From NCBI RefSeq assembly GCF_963675905.1, contig NZ_OY780936.1, positions 1,745,946 through 1,809,945 on the forward strand: a DNA stretch of 64,000 nt, in the 5' to 3' direction. This document shows, in pieces, positions 53,156 through 62,666 of this stretch; within the stretch, counting starts at the first letter, position 1; the number at the start of each line of letters is the position of its first letter. Source of the DNA: an uncultured Bacteroides sp. (GTDB lineage Bacteria; Bacteroidota; Bacteroidia; Bacteroidales; Bacteroidaceae). The notes below the pieces were generated by a model, which worked only from the letters and a program-made list of their open reading frames with translations, did no database searches and was not told the DNA's origin. Both the position numbers and the translations under genes were made by a program.

Positions 53156-54532
53156 ATGAAAAAACAAATAATAGGAATGATATGTGCAACTGCTGTCTTA
53201 AGCAGTTGCAATATCTACAAGACATACGAAAGGCCAAAAGTTGATGTTTCCGGGATGTATAGGGATACTGTTTCGGTAAAGGATACTTTAGCTTCTGATA
53301 CAACCAATATGGGAAATCTTCCATGGAAAGAAGTATTCAAAGATCCAAAGCTTCAGACTCTGATAGAGAAAGGTTTATCAAGCAATCTTGATTTACAGAC
53401 TGCAATGCTTAAAGTTGAAGAAGTAAAATCAATATTGACTGCTGCCCGTCTGGCATTTCTTCCATCTCTTTCATTGTCGCCACAAGGAACAATCAGTAGC
53501 TTTGACAGCAAGGCTGCAACAAAGACATATCAGTTACCGGTTACAGCTAGCTGGGAACTGGACGTTTTTGGAAATATCCTGAATGCAAAACGCGAAGCAA
53601 AAGCTTCACTTTTGCAAAGTGAAGCATATCGCCAAGCTGTACAAACTCAGGTTATAGCCAATGTAGCTAACTGTTATTACACTTTGTTAATGCTCGACAA
53701 GCAGTTGAACATCACTGAGGAAACAGCAAAAAACTGGGAAGAGAATGTTAAGGCCATGAAGATAATGAAACAAGCAGGCCTTACAAATGAAGCTGCTGTA
53801 TCTCAAAGCGAAGCCACTTATTATACAGTAAAAGCAAGTATACCTGATCTTAAAAAGCAGATCCGGGAAACTGAAAATACATTATCACTGCTTCTTGGGC
53901 AAGCTCCACAGCAGATTGAACGTGGAACATTGGCTGAACAACAAATGCCAGAGCATTTATCTGCAGGTATTCCTGTACAAATGCTTTCCAACCGTCCGGA
54001 CGTGAAACAGGCAGAGATGGCATTGGCTGGTAGTTACTATTACACAAATCAGGCACGCTCTGCATTCTATCCTAAAATAACAATAAATGGATCGGCCGGA
54101 TGGACAAACAGCGCCGGAGGTGCTATCATTAATCCAGCAAAATTCATTGCTTCTGCAGTTGGTTCTTTAACACAGCCAATATTTGACAGAGGTGCTAATG
54201 TTGCAAAATTAAAGATTGCCAAGGCTCAACAAGAAGAAGCACTACTTTCTTTCCAGAAAAGTATATTAAATGCTGGCTCTGAAGTTAGCAATGCTCTTTA
54301 CCAGTTCCAGTCTTCCAATGAAAAGTGTGTTCAACGCAAACTGCAGATTCAATCATTGGAAAGTAGTGTTGATAAAACAATGCAATTAATGAAATACCAG
54401 TCATCTACATACCTGGAAGTTTTAACTGCCAAGCAATCATTATTGAGTGCTCAGTTATCTGATGTTAAAGATAGTTTTGAACGCATTCAGGCCGTTATCA
54501 ATCTTTATCAGGCTCTGGGAGGTGGAAGATAA
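53156..54532 (+). CDS. Efflux outer-membrane channel lipoprotein (OprM/NodT-type)
   Basis: About 458 residues. I choose the start MKKQIIGMICATAVLSSC, which places the lipobox Cys at residue 18; an ATG four codons earlier (53144) is also possible and overlaps the pump gene. The protein has two OEP repeats with helical segments (LQTAMLKVEEVKSILTAARL, AVSQSEATYYTVKASIPDLK, ALLSFQKSILNAGSEVSNALYQ) and PVTASWELDVFGN. It forms the outer-membrane duct of the pump. Translation is probably coupled to the permease, whose stop is 5 bases upstream. Confidence 0.9.
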   Translation: MKKQIIGMICATAVLSSCNIYKTYERPKVDVSGMYRDTVSVKDTLASDTTNMGNLPWKEVFKDPKLQTLIEKGLSSNLDLQTAMLKVEEVKSILTAARLAFLPSLSLSPQGTISSFDSKAATKTYQLPVTASWELDVFGNILNAKREAKASLLQSEAYRQAVQTQVIANVANCYYTLLMLDKQLNITEETAKNWEENVKAMKIMKQAGLTNEAAVSQSEATYYTVKASIPDLKKQIRETENTLSLLLGQAPQQIERGTLAEQQMPEHLSAGIPVQMLSNRPDVKQAEMALAGSYYYTNQARSAFYPKITINGSAGWTNSAGGAIINPAKFIASAVGSLTQPIFDRGANVAKLKIAKAQQEEALLSFQKSILNAGSEVSNALYQFQSSNEKCVQRKLQIQSLESSVDKTMQLMKYQSSTYLEVLTAKQSLLSAQLSDVKDSFERIQAVINLYQALGGGR

Positions 54533-54551
54533 TACATAAACTTTAAATAAA

Positions 54552-55328
54552 ATGCATATGAATACAATCAGCCCATTGGCTTATGTTGATCCGGAAGCTA
54601 AAATTGGAGAAGGTGTAGTTATTCATCCTTTTGCATACATTGATAAAAATGTGGTAATTGGAGATAATTGCGTCATTATGCCTAATGCAAGTATTTTAAA
54701 CGGAACTCGCATGGGAAACAATAATCAGGTTTTCCAGAACACTGTTCTTGGTGCTACTCCACAAGATTTTTCATATCACGGTGGAGATACAATTCTTGAA
54801 ATTGGAAATAATAATGTATTTCGTGAAAATATAGTAATCAGCCGTTCTTCCAGTAAAACAGGAAAATCTGTTATTGGTGATAAAAATTTTATTATGGACG
54901 GTGTGCATATTTGCCATGATTGCAATATAGCAGACCATTGTGTAATAGGCATAAAATCTGTTATTGCCGGAAACTGTGTTATCGGTTCTCATGTTATATT
55001 CAGTTCTATGGTTAGTATGTTTCAGGATACCCGTGTTGGTGCTTGGAGTCTGGTACAAGGAGGATGTCGCTTAAAGAAAGATGTTCCTCCATATATTGTC
55101 ACTACAACAAATCCTACCAGTTATTATGGAGTTAATGTTGAAGTACTTAAACATCATAATGTTTCAGAAAAGATAATTCAGCACATTGCTCAGGCTTATG
55201 GATTAATTTTCCATTCAAAAGTAAGTATTGCCGATGCATTAATAAGAGTAGTACAAGAGGTTCCAATGAGTGATGAGATAGAAAATATCATAAACTTTAT
55301 CAAGAACTCCAATAAAGGACTAATTTAA
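54552..55328 (+). CDS. lpxA: LpxA-family UDP-N-acetylglucosamine acyltransferase paralogue
   Basis: A 258-residue left-handed beta-helix protein with the hexapeptide repeats of LpxA (YVDPEAKIGEGVVIHPFAYIDKNVVIGDNCVIMP), followed by the C-terminal helical domain (VSEKIIQHIAQAYGLIFHS). The catalytic His motif HICHDC is intact. LpxA normally adds the O-3 acyl chain to UDP-GlcNAc, the first lipid A step. Here it is last in an efflux operon and not beside fabZ/lpxC or lpxD, so it may be a second copy with a specialised role. Several positions (IGIKSVIAG, SSMVSMFQDTRVG) differ from what I recall of the usual Bacteroides LpxA. Confidence 0.8.
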   Translation: MHMNTISPLAYVDPEAKIGEGVVIHPFAYIDKNVVIGDNCVIMPNASILNGTRMGNNNQVFQNTVLGATPQDFSYHGGDTILEIGNNNVFRENIVISRSSSKTGKSVIGDKNFIMDGVHICHDCNIADHCVIGIKSVIAGNCVIGSHVIFSSMVSMFQDTRVGAWSLVQGGCRLKKDVPPYIVTTTNPTSYYGVNVEVLKHHNVSEKIIQHIAQAYGLIFHSKVSIADALIRVVQEVPMSDEIENIINFIKNSNKGLI

Positions 55329-55351
55329 GCATACTTTTTACCTTTATTATA

Positions 55352-55397
55352 AAAGTCGTAAGCCATAAAAAATAAAATGGCTTGCGACTTTTTTTAT
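55352..55397 (+). terminator. Terminator of the efflux-lpxA operon
   Basis: AAAGTCGTAAGCCA and TGGCTTGCGACTTT form a 14-bp stem with one G-T wobble around a 12-base loop, followed by a T-run. Confidence 0.88.
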
Positions 55398-55442
55398 TAT
55401 CTCAACAGTGATTAAAATTGGAACTTTTTGGCCAATTAAAGG

Positions 55443-55545
55443 TGCTAGATTGCTAGATCACTGCTAGAACAAATAAATTTGATCTAGCGGTTTTTATACA
55501 CTAATTACCAGGAAGTTACACGTCAACTGCTAGATTGCTAGATCA
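55443..55545. repeat. Intergenic element C: TGCTAGAT words in direct copies
   Basis: TGCTAGATTGCTAGATCA occurs exactly at 55443-55460 and again at 55528-55545. Each copy is the 8-mer TGCTAGAT twice. CTGCTAGAAC (55461-55470) and an inverted GATCTAGCGG lie between. The sequence is non-coding and shares its style (short words ending in AGAT) with elements A and B. Confidence 0.6.
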
Positions 55546-55672
55546 ATTTTGCAAAATTAAAATTTATGTAGTGTTTCTCTTTATTACACCACTCCTACTT
55601 TTCATTAAAATGCCACCGGAGTTCTTTAAATAGCCCGAGTAGTTTTATATTTTCAAAACCAGACATTAATAA
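55546..55672. other. Gene-free stretch between element C and array 4
   Basis: AT-rich sequence with no credible gene or hairpin. Part of the 554-bp gap between lpxA and the M16 peptidase gene. Confidence 0.4.
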
Positions 55673-55754
55673 TATCTTGTACAAAAGAATGTAATCTTCT
55701 GTACAGAACAATTAAATCTTTTGTACAGAAGAATGCATTCTTTTGTACAAGGAT
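55673..55754. repeat. Array 4: four 16-bp imperfect palindromes centred on GTAC, 22-bp spacing
   Basis: TATCTTGTACAAAAGA, TCTTCTGTACAGAACA, TCTTTTGTACAGAAGA and TCTTTTGTACAAGGAT begin at 55673, 55695, 55717 and 55739; their GTAC centres are exactly 22 bp apart. The 6-base spacers are ATGTAA, ATTAAA and ATGCAT. The region lies between the convergent lpxA and M16 peptidase genes. Confidence 0.8.
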
Positions 55755-55785
55755 ATACAAACATCCGGTGTATCTTTTAAAAGAA

Positions 55786-55826
55786 CAGGCCAAAGTTTAG
55801 CAAAACTCCGGCCTGATAGTTTTTTA
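55786..55826. terminator. Bidirectional terminator before the M16 peptidase 3' end
   Basis: CAGGCC and GGCCTG pair around an AT-rich loop with its own small inverted part (AAGTTT and AAACT); a T-run follows on the plus strand and GTTCTTTT on the minus strand. It should end the M16 transcript. Confidence 0.7.
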
Positions 55827-55882
55827 TCTCCGATTATACTTTCAATAAAACGAAGATAGATTTATGCTTCTATTTAATATTG

Positions 55883-58768
55883 CTATTTGAATACATCTTT
55901 CGACTTAACTTTTATAATCTTTCCAAAGGATGAAAGCTTAGTCATATCAATTTTCTTAGAATTCCCTACAACCACATATGTTATAGTACGGTCTTTTACA
56001 TTCCGATTATAGAAGTTTACCACATCTTTAATATCAAGGTTGCTAACGTTCGCAATAATGTCTTTATTCGGGTCGTAAGTATATCCCTCTTTTATTAAAA
56101 ATGAAATCTTTAAGGAACGTTCGCGCAAAGAAGGATATTCATTATTAGCCTTGTTTACAACATCCTGTCGGGCAATCTCAATACGTTCTGCTGTTTCAGG
56201 CATCTGTTTAATCAATGAATCTAGAATTCCCATTGCATCAGTTGTTTTATCACACTGAGTTGAAAGAATTGCCACCAGCTGACCATTCTTATCACTGTAT
56301 TTATACGGAGGTAGTTTGTATGTTGCACGTACTCTGTAAGCTAAAGAACGGAATTCACGAATCTGCTGAAATAGAACAGAGCTCATGCTCCCGCCGAAAT
56401 AGCTGTTAAACAAAGCCGATTGATAACGTTCTGAAGAGTTGTTGTTTACTCCTCCTCTGATGTAACCGCCTATAATACTTTGAGATGATTTCGGATCATC
56501 AATAAAATAAACGGTTTGCTCTTTATATTCCTTTTCTTCTCTGCAAACCGGAGTTTGCGAAGGTACATTAACCTTTTCTACTCCGAGATTCTTATTTATT
56601 TGGTCAACAACAGTTTCGGTTGCTATATTTCCGCAATAATGTATATTACATTCAACCTTCTGAATGTTATTAAATTCAGAAATCAAATCCTGCCCTTTGA
56701 GTTTCTTTATTTCAGAACCAGATAAGCGGTTCAGGTATTCGGATTTATCTCCATAACGGACTTTGTCTAGCAGTGCATTAGCCAACTCATCCGGAGAACG
56801 TTTAATGGCTTTGACTCTCAATTTAGCCTCATCAACCACTTGTTTCATCTTTTTAGGTTCCGCTTTTGCATGATTAAAGAAGTCGGCAACCAGTTCTAAG
56901 GTTGATTCAAAATTCTTATCGAACCCGGATATTTCAACACAGAATTTATTCTGATCGGCAACAAAAGATAAAGTGCTACCCAGATTTTGTAATTTAGCCC
57001 TGAATTGATCAAAAGAAGAAGAATCTGTTCCTAAAAGATTCAGGTAAGTAGCCATTGGAGTCAAAAGCTTTGACTCTAAAGTTCCTTTTCCATATTCAAT
57101 ATTTAAAGTAAATATATCATTCTGCGGATTAGATGCTGCATAAAGAACAACTTTAGGAGCTACCTGAATTACTTTTGCATCATTATTGAAATCGAGAAAA
57201 CGAGGATGTGCATCCAATGTCTTTATCTGCTCCATTTCCTTGGCAAAATCTGATTTCGATTCCGAATTCTGAGGAATTATTGGAGCAAATCCAGGCTTTT
57301 TCAGATTATTCTTAGGATAGTTACCAGTTTTCTTTTTTACCTGAAGATAATTATCTGTGAAATATTTATTTGCAATTTTCACTATGTCATCTTTTGTAAG
57401 ATCGTCTATCTTCTTAACTTCATTAAGATATTCATTCCAGCTTTTTCCTTCAGAAAACAGAGACAGCATTTTTTGCGCACGAGAGTCTATGTTTTCAAGG
57501 TTTTTAATATAATTCCTTTTTTGCTCTAATTTTAGACTATTAAAAACTTCGTCCGAGAAATCCCCTTTTTTCACTCTGTCTATTTCGTGCATTACAAGCT
57601 TCTTTGCTCCGGAATATGACTGGAAAAGTAATTTCGGTACAGTAAGTACTCCCACTACTCCAGCTTCATTCATACTAAGATTCAAAGCTCTGGATTCCAT
57701 AATTTTACCATCCACAGCCAGTTTATCAAGATATCCGGTACTATTATCATTATTCAGAATCCCCATAGCAATACGAAGTGCTACTTCATCTTCATGATTG
57801 GCAGGAACTCCCCTCCAACCCAGAACCAGTGCCTTAACTATTGGAATAGGCACTTTAATTTTAAATTCTTCCACCCCTGAAAAAGGAGGCAAAGACACGC
57901 TCTCTCTTTTCGGTGCATCTCCTTTTCTTATTCTTGAGAATGTTTTCTCCAATACAGGAAGAATTTCTTCTGCTTTGAAATCACCACTTAATATAAGTCC
58001 CATATTACCGGAAACATAGTATTTCTCGAAAAACTTTCTCATCTCGGAAAGCTGAGGATTTTTAAGATTTTCCGTGCTACCTACAATTGGGAAAGCATAT
58101 GGATGAGGATTAAAGAAACGTTCTGCAACTTTTTCAAAAGCCTGATATCCCATCATGTCATTATACATATTCTTCTCCTCATACACTGTTTCAAGTTCAC
58201 TTTGAAACAAGCGGAACACAGGATTCATTAAACGTTCGCTATTAAGCTCAGCCCATTGGTTTATATACTGAGGTGAAAATTCGTTGTGGTAAATAGTACA
58301 GTCGTAAGAAGTTCCTGCATTCAAACGACTTCCGCCATATTTTGAGATAAGGCGGTCGAACTCATTAGGGATGACATACTTTGAAGAACGAATACTCAGT
58401 TCATTTATTTCCTTCTGAATCTGTTTGCGTTTAGCTTCATCTTTAGTTAGTGCAAGTTCATCGTATTTCTGAGCGATAGATTCTAATAAGATTTTCTCTT
58501 CACTATAGTTTATGGTTCCAATTTTATCGGTCCCTTTAAACATCATATGCTCAAAATAATGAGCAATACCAGTATTGGGACAATCTTTTGATCCAGCTTT
58601 AACTACAACAGCGCCAAAAATTTTAGGCTGAGAATGATCTTCATTAAGCCAGACTGAAAGTCCATTACTTAATTTGAACTCTTTTACATTAAGAGATTCC
58701 GAGAGTTGAGCGTACGCTGACCCACTCAACAAACCACCAAAGATTGCTGATAACACGATTTTTTTCAT
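55883..58768 (-). CDS. M16 family metalloprotease (two-domain, pitrilysin-like)
   Basis: A 961-residue secreted protease (signal MKKIVLSAIFGGLLSGSAYA). The inverted zinc site HxxEH is His70-Tyr-Phe-Glu73-His74 in IAHYFEHMMFKGT, with the third ligand Glu expected further on (around ELETVYEEKNMYND). Two M16 halves are present; the second lacks a zinc site, as usual. It degrades peptides in the periplasm. A small membrane protein and a DivIC-like protein are encoded just upstream on the same strand, so the three may be co-transcribed. Confidence 0.92.
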   Translation of the reverse strand: MKKIVLSAIFGGLLSGSAYAQLSESLNVKEFKLSNGLSVWLNEDHSQPKIFGAVVVKAGSKDCPNTGIAHYFEHMMFKGTDKIGTINYSEEKILLESIAQKYDELALTKDEAKRKQIQKEINELSIRSSKYVIPNEFDRLISKYGGSRLNAGTSYDCTIYHNEFSPQYINQWAELNSERLMNPVFRLFQSELETVYEEKNMYNDMMGYQAFEKVAERFFNPHPYAFPIVGSTENLKNPQLSEMRKFFEKYYVSGNMGLILSGDFKAEEILPVLEKTFSRIRKGDAPKRESVSLPPFSGVEEFKIKVPIPIVKALVLGWRGVPANHEDEVALRIAMGILNNDNSTGYLDKLAVDGKIMESRALNLSMNEAGVVGVLTVPKLLFQSYSGAKKLVMHEIDRVKKGDFSDEVFNSLKLEQKRNYIKNLENIDSRAQKMLSLFSEGKSWNEYLNEVKKIDDLTKDDIVKIANKYFTDNYLQVKKKTGNYPKNNLKKPGFAPIIPQNSESKSDFAKEMEQIKTLDAHPRFLDFNNDAKVIQVAPKVVLYAASNPQNDIFTLNIEYGKGTLESKLLTPMATYLNLLGTDSSSFDQFRAKLQNLGSTLSFVADQNKFCVEISGFDKNFESTLELVADFFNHAKAEPKKMKQVVDEAKLRVKAIKRSPDELANALLDKVRYGDKSEYLNRLSGSEIKKLKGQDLISEFNNIQKVECNIHYCGNIATETVVDQINKNLGVEKVNVPSQTPVCREEKEYKEQTVYFIDDPKSSQSIIGGYIRGGVNNNSSERYQSALFNSYFGGSMSSVLFQQIREFRSLAYRVRATYKLPPYKYSDKNGQLVAILSTQCDKTTDAMGILDSLIKQMPETAERIEIARQDVVNKANNEYPSLRERSLKISFLIKEGYTYDPNKDIIANVSNLDIKDVVNFYNRNVKDRTITYVVVGNSKKIDMTKLSSFGKIIKVKSKDVFK

Positions 58769-58785
58769 TTTTGATTAAATAAATT

Positions 58786-59124
58786 CTATTTCTTTCCTTC
58801 TTCCTGAGGAATACGGAATGCGGTGTAGAGTTCTATCACAGCAGCGATGGTAAGAGTTAGCATCCATTCGTTACCGTGAGGAAGTGTAAACATCAGCACA
58901 CCAGTAATTATCAGGAAAACAGCTCCAAATATCTGTTGGTTATAAAGTCGCTTTAAAACAACATTATTACCTTTATATGAAGAAAATATCTGAACTACAG
59001 CAATAGCCAGAGCCCCAATACAATAAATATATGGAGAAAAATTCCAGTTAGTAATATAAGATGCTGCTCCAATAAGCAAAAGTACTGCTCCAATAAAAAA
59101 GATTAATGATTGATATTTTTTCAT
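58786..59124 (-). CDS. Small membrane protein of unknown function
   Basis: 112 residues with four hydrophobic segments (LIFFIGAVLLLIGAA, YCIGALAIAVVQIF, FGAVFLIITGVLMF, MLTLTIAAVIELY) and short polar ends. No family that I can name with confidence. It overlaps the DivIC-like gene by 4 bases and precedes the M16 gene by 17 bases, so it sits inside a three-gene operon. A role in the envelope is inferred from location only. Confidence 0.6.
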   Translation of the reverse strand: MKKYQSLIFFIGAVLLLIGAASYITNWNFSPYIYCIGALAIAVVQIFSSYKGNNVVLKRLYNQQIFGAVFLIITGVLMFTLPHGNEWMLTLTIAAVIELYTAFRIPQEEGKK

Positions 59125-59450
59125 TTTTGAGGTTCTTCTATATTTGTATCTTGTTCATCCTGAATAATGTAAATATCTTCATTAGGCTTCTTCATCAGAT
59201 ATTTTTCACGCGCAACTTTTTCAATAGAATGCGGATTAGTAGTCAACTCATTCAATCGTTTTGTATTTTCATCATAATCCGCCTGATATTCCCTTATGCT
59301 TTCGTGAAGTTTGTTTATTTTACGAATATTAGAGATACGACGCACCATACTGTTCTCATCGAGAAAGCCAATAATAATAACAAAAATAAGCATTGTAATC
59401 AAGTACTTATGTCTTCTGATAAATTCCCAAATTGTATGAAGTTTACTCAT
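59121..59450 (-). CDS. FtsB/DivIC-type septum protein
   Basis: A 109-residue protein with a cytoplasmic N-terminus, one membrane segment (KYLITMLIFVIIIGFLD) and a periplasmic coiled coil (about 45-85, KLHESIREYQADYDENTKRL) with the conserved EKVAREKYLMKKPNEDIYII that defines the FtsB/DivIC family of divisome proteins. It probably helps recruit septal wall synthesis. It is the first gene of the M16 operon, and is divergent from dnaX; a TATCTTTG box on its strand (59476-59483) may be its promoter. Confidence 0.85.
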   Translation of the reverse strand: MSKLHTIWEFIRRHKYLITMLIFVIIIGFLDENSMVRRISNIRKINKLHESIREYQADYDENTKRLNELTTNPHSIEKVAREKYLMKKPNEDIYIIQDEQDTNIEEPQK

Positions 59451-59564
59451 TTTTTCATCAAGTTGAATATGGATACAAAGATAGAAATATTTCTTAACCT
59501 ACATTTTAATAATCGATAATTTAATGTACATTTGCACTGATAGAAAAAGAAGTATCCCAAAAAT

Positions 59565-61367
59565 ATGGAAAATTATATAGTATCGGCTCGAAAATATCGC
59601 CCTTCCACTTTTGAATCGGTAGTAGGCCAAAAGTCATTAACTACAACATTAAAGAATGCAATTGCTGCTCAAAAGTTAGCGCATGCGTATTTATTTTGTG
59701 GTCCACGCGGTGTAGGAAAAACTACTTGTGCCCGTATATTTGCTAAAACAATTAATTGCTTGACTCCTACAGCCGATGGCGAAGCATGTAATGAATGTGA
59801 ATCATGTAAAGCGTTCAATGAACAACGTTCGTATAATATTCATGAACTGGATGCAGCTTCGAACAATAGCGTAGACGATATCCGGCTTTTGATAGAGCAG
59901 GTTCGCATCCCGCCACAGATTGGTAAATATAAAGTATATATTATTGATGAGGTTCACATGCTTTCTACAGCAGCATTCAATGCATTTCTTAAAACATTGG
60001 AAGAACCGCCCAAACATGCTATTTTTATTCTAGCAACAACAGAGAAGCATAAACTTCTGCCTACAATTCTGTCTCGCTGTCAGATTTATGATTTTAACAG
60101 AATCAGTGTACAAGATACAGTAAACCACCTTGCACATGTAGCTCAGCAAGAAGGAATAAATGCTGAACCTGAAGCTTTAAATGTTATCGCTCAGAAAGCT
60201 GATGGAGGTATGCGTGATGCTTTATCCATTTTCGACCAGGTAGTAAGTTTCACTGCCGGGAATGTACAATATCAAAGTGTAATCGAGAATCTGAATGTTC
60301 TTGATTATGAATATTATTTCAAATTAACCGATAAGTTTATTGAAAATAATGTGAGCGACTCGCTTCTTATCTTCAATGACATTTTGAATAAAGGCTTCGA
60401 AGGCAGTCACTTTATAACTGGATTAGCTTCACATTTTCGTGACCTTTTAGTTAGTAGAGATGAATCAACCCTGCAGCTTCTGGAAGTTGGTGCCAGCATT
60501 CGTAATAGATATAAAGAGCAAGCAGCCAAATGCAAACCTCAGTTTCTTTACAAAGCAATGAAGCTTGCCAATGATTGTGATCTGAATTATCGTGTAAGCA
60601 AAAACAAACGTTTTTTAGTGGAACTAACTATAATTCAGATAGCACAACTTACTGCAGAACCAGATGATGTGAGTCATGGGCGTAGCCCTAAACAATCTAT
60701 AAAACCAATATTCAACCAGCAAAATAATGCTGCGGTACAGCAACAAGTAGCTGCACCTGTTTCTCAGAACCAACAAACAGCTCCAACCTCTGCATCAAAT
60801 AATACTAATGCTGCACCGGCTGCCGTTGTTTCATCGGCTCATACCAGTCCTGCAACAAACATAAAAGTTAAGGAAGAAAAGAAGGTTCCGGTAATGAAAG
60901 CCGGCAGTTTAGGTATATCGATCAAGAATCCTTATAAGAATGAGCAAGAACAACAGACAAAAGTGACTGAATCTGGTCCATCTCTTAAAAGGCATGAAGA
61001 AGATTTTGCTTTTAACGAGAGAGATCTGAGTCACTACTGGATTGAGTTTGCCCAGTCTCTACCTGTAGAGCAAAGAGGGATTATGATGCGGATGAAGAAT
61101 TCTCCAGCTAAATTAATCTCAGCTACATCCATTGAAATGGTTGTAGATAATGAGATTGTGGCAAGAGACATGACCACTATGATTCCAGCAATTCAGAATT
61201 ATTTGAGAACTCAATTACGAAATAGCAAAATAACCATGGCAGTTCGTGTAAGCGAGGAACAAGAAGTGGTACGTGCATATAGCAGGGTTGAACGTTTTCA
61301 AATGATGGCTCAAAAGAATCCTGAACTAATTAAGCTTAAAGAAGCTTTCGGATTAGAACTCTATTAA
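59565..61367 (+). CDS. dnaX: DNA polymerase III subunit gamma/tau
   Basis: A 600-residue clamp-loader ATPase. Walker A GPRGVGKTT, the zinc module with Cys residues in CLTPTADGEACNECESC, Walker B IIDEVHML, and the sensor/SRC motif LSRCQIYDF are present, followed by the helical collar and a Gln/Ala/Pro-rich linker (about 380-440) leading to a tau-like tail with YWIEFAQSLPVEQRG. It loads the sliding clamp. A -7 box TACATTTG lies at 59527-59534. No programmed frameshift signal was sought or seen. Confidence 0.93.
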   Translation: MENYIVSARKYRPSTFESVVGQKSLTTTLKNAIAAQKLAHAYLFCGPRGVGKTTCARIFAKTINCLTPTADGEACNECESCKAFNEQRSYNIHELDAASNNSVDDIRLLIEQVRIPPQIGKYKVYIIDEVHMLSTAAFNAFLKTLEEPPKHAIFILATTEKHKLLPTILSRCQIYDFNRISVQDTVNHLAHVAQQEGINAEPEALNVIAQKADGGMRDALSIFDQVVSFTAGNVQYQSVIENLNVLDYEYYFKLTDKFIENNVSDSLLIFNDILNKGFEGSHFITGLASHFRDLLVSRDESTLQLLEVGASIRNRYKEQAAKCKPQFLYKAMKLANDCDLNYRVSKNKRFLVELTIIQIAQLTAEPDDVSHGRSPKQSIKPIFNQQNNAAVQQQVAAPVSQNQQTAPTSASNNTNAAPAAVVSSAHTSPATNIKVKEEKKVPVMKAGSLGISIKNPYKNEQEQQTKVTESGPSLKRHEEDFAFNERDLSHYWIEFAQSLPVEQRGIMMRMKNSPAKLISATSIEMVVDNEIVARDMTTMIPAIQNYLRTQLRNSKITMAVRVSEEQEVVRAYSRVERFQMMAQKNPELIKLKEAFGLELY

Positions 61368-61460
61368 ATGCGACGAACCATTACAAATAGAATAAATCTG
61401 CATTTTAAAAGAGGATTATAAATATACTGAAGTATTCAATTTATCTACAATATAAAATAG

Positions 61461-61490
61461 TCAGGGCTATCCTTTTGGACAGCCCTGATT
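61461..61490. terminator. Bidirectional terminator between dnaX and queF
   Basis: TCAGGGCT and AGCCCTGA pair, extended inward by ATCC and GGAC, between two convergent genes. Confidence 0.75.
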
Positions 61491-61523
61491 CTTAAGTATA
61501 ACTGGTTAGGTAGATAAACAGAT

Positions 61524-61979
61524 TTATTTTCTGTTCATCAGGCGATAACTCGCCATTTCTTCATATTTTGTTCCCGGACGACCGTAATTACAATATGGGT
61601 AAATGGAAATACCACCTCGGGGAGTGAATATTCCTGTTACTTCTATATACTTAGGATCCATCAAGCGAATTAAATCCTTCATTATTATATTAACGCAATC
61701 TTCGTGAAAAGCGCCATGATTACGAAAACTAAACATGTATAACTTCAGACTTTTACTCTCTACCATTTTCACATCAGGAAGATAAGATATCCGAATTTCA
61801 GCAAAATCAGGTTGCCCGGTAATCGGACAAAGACTAGTAAATTCGGGACAATTGAACTGTACCCAGTAATCATTTTCCGGATGCTTATTATCAAAAGCCT
61901 CCAGTACTTCCGGAGCATATTCATTCTTATATTCAGTTTTTCCTCCTAATAAAGATAGCTGATCTTTTAAATCTGTCAT
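61524..61979 (-). CDS. queF: NADPH-dependent 7-cyano-7-deazaguanine reductase
   Basis: A 151-residue type I QueF (tunnelling fold) that reduces preQ0 to preQ1 in queuosine synthesis. The active Cys51 in [14 protein letters not shown] and Asp58 are present, as is the ESKSLK motif (74-79) that binds NADPH, and the C-terminal [12 protein letters not shown]. It is third in the operon after the transporter and queC. The length is the usual one for the single-domain form. Confidence 0.95.
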   Translation of the reverse strand: MTDLKDQLSLLGGKTEYKNEYAPEVLEAFDNKHPENDYWVQFNCPEFTSLCPITGQPDFAEIRISYLPDVKMVESKSLKLYMFSFRNHGAFHEDCVNIIMKDLIRLMDPKYIEVTGIFTPRGGISIYPYCNYGRPGTKYEEMASYRLMNRK

Positions 61980-62003
61980 TATTCCTATTTTTATATTATG
62001 GTT

Positions 62004-62666
62004 CTAGTTTTTTCTTTTCAAATACTCCTGCAATCCATGATTTCTCAGCTTGCAAGCCGGACAATGTCCACACCCATCAGCAGGAATACCGTTATAACAA
62101 GTTAGCGTTTCATTACGAACAAGATCAAACACTCCAAGTTCATCGGCCAATGCCCATGTTTCAGTTTTATCAATCCACATTAATGGAGTATGAATAACAA
62201 ACTGTTCATCCATAGCCAGATTAATTGTTACATTCAATGATTTCACAAATGAATCACGACAATCCGGATAACCGCTAAAGTCTGTTTGCGAAACTCCGGT
62301 AACCAAATGACGAACCCCTTTCTCTCTGGCAAAAACAGCAGCAATACTCAAAAAGAACAAATTTCTTCCCGGTACAAATGTATTAGGAAAAGAGTCAGCA
62401 GGTTTCTCCTGATCCATTTCTATTGAACTATCAGTTAAGGAATTGCTTCCTAGTTTACTAATAAATGAAACATCCATCAAATGAAATTCCACATCAGCTT
62501 TTTCGGCTATATTACGTGCAATATCCACCTCTTTTTGATGCTTCTGCCCATAAAGGAAGCTCAAAGCATATACTTTTTTAAAATGTCTTTTTGCCCAAAA
62601 TAGACATGTAGTCGAATCTTGTCCGCCGCTAAATAATACAACAGCAGACTCATTACTCATTCTCAT
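62004..62666 (-). CDS. queC: 7-cyano-7-deazaguanine synthase
   Basis: About 220 residues. The PP-loop ATPase motif [19 protein letters not shown] is near the N-terminus and the C-terminal zinc site [10 protein letters not shown] completes the QueC signature. It makes preQ0 from CDG in ATP-dependent steps. The chosen ATG overlaps the transporter stop codon (TGATG), while a TTG one codon earlier is unlikely; another ATG two codons downstream is possible. The overlap implies translational coupling. Confidence 0.94.
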   Translation of the reverse strand: MRMSNESAVVLFSGGQDSTTCLFWAKRHFKKVYALSFLYGQKHQKEVDIARNIAEKADVEFHLMDVSFISKLGSNSLTDSSIEMDQEKPADSFPNTFVPGRNLFFLSIAAVFAREKGVRHLVTGVSQTDFSGYPDCRDSFVKSLNVTINLAMDEQFVIHTPLMWIDKTETWALADELGVFDLVRNETLTCYNGIPADGCGHCPACKLRNHGLQEYLKRKN

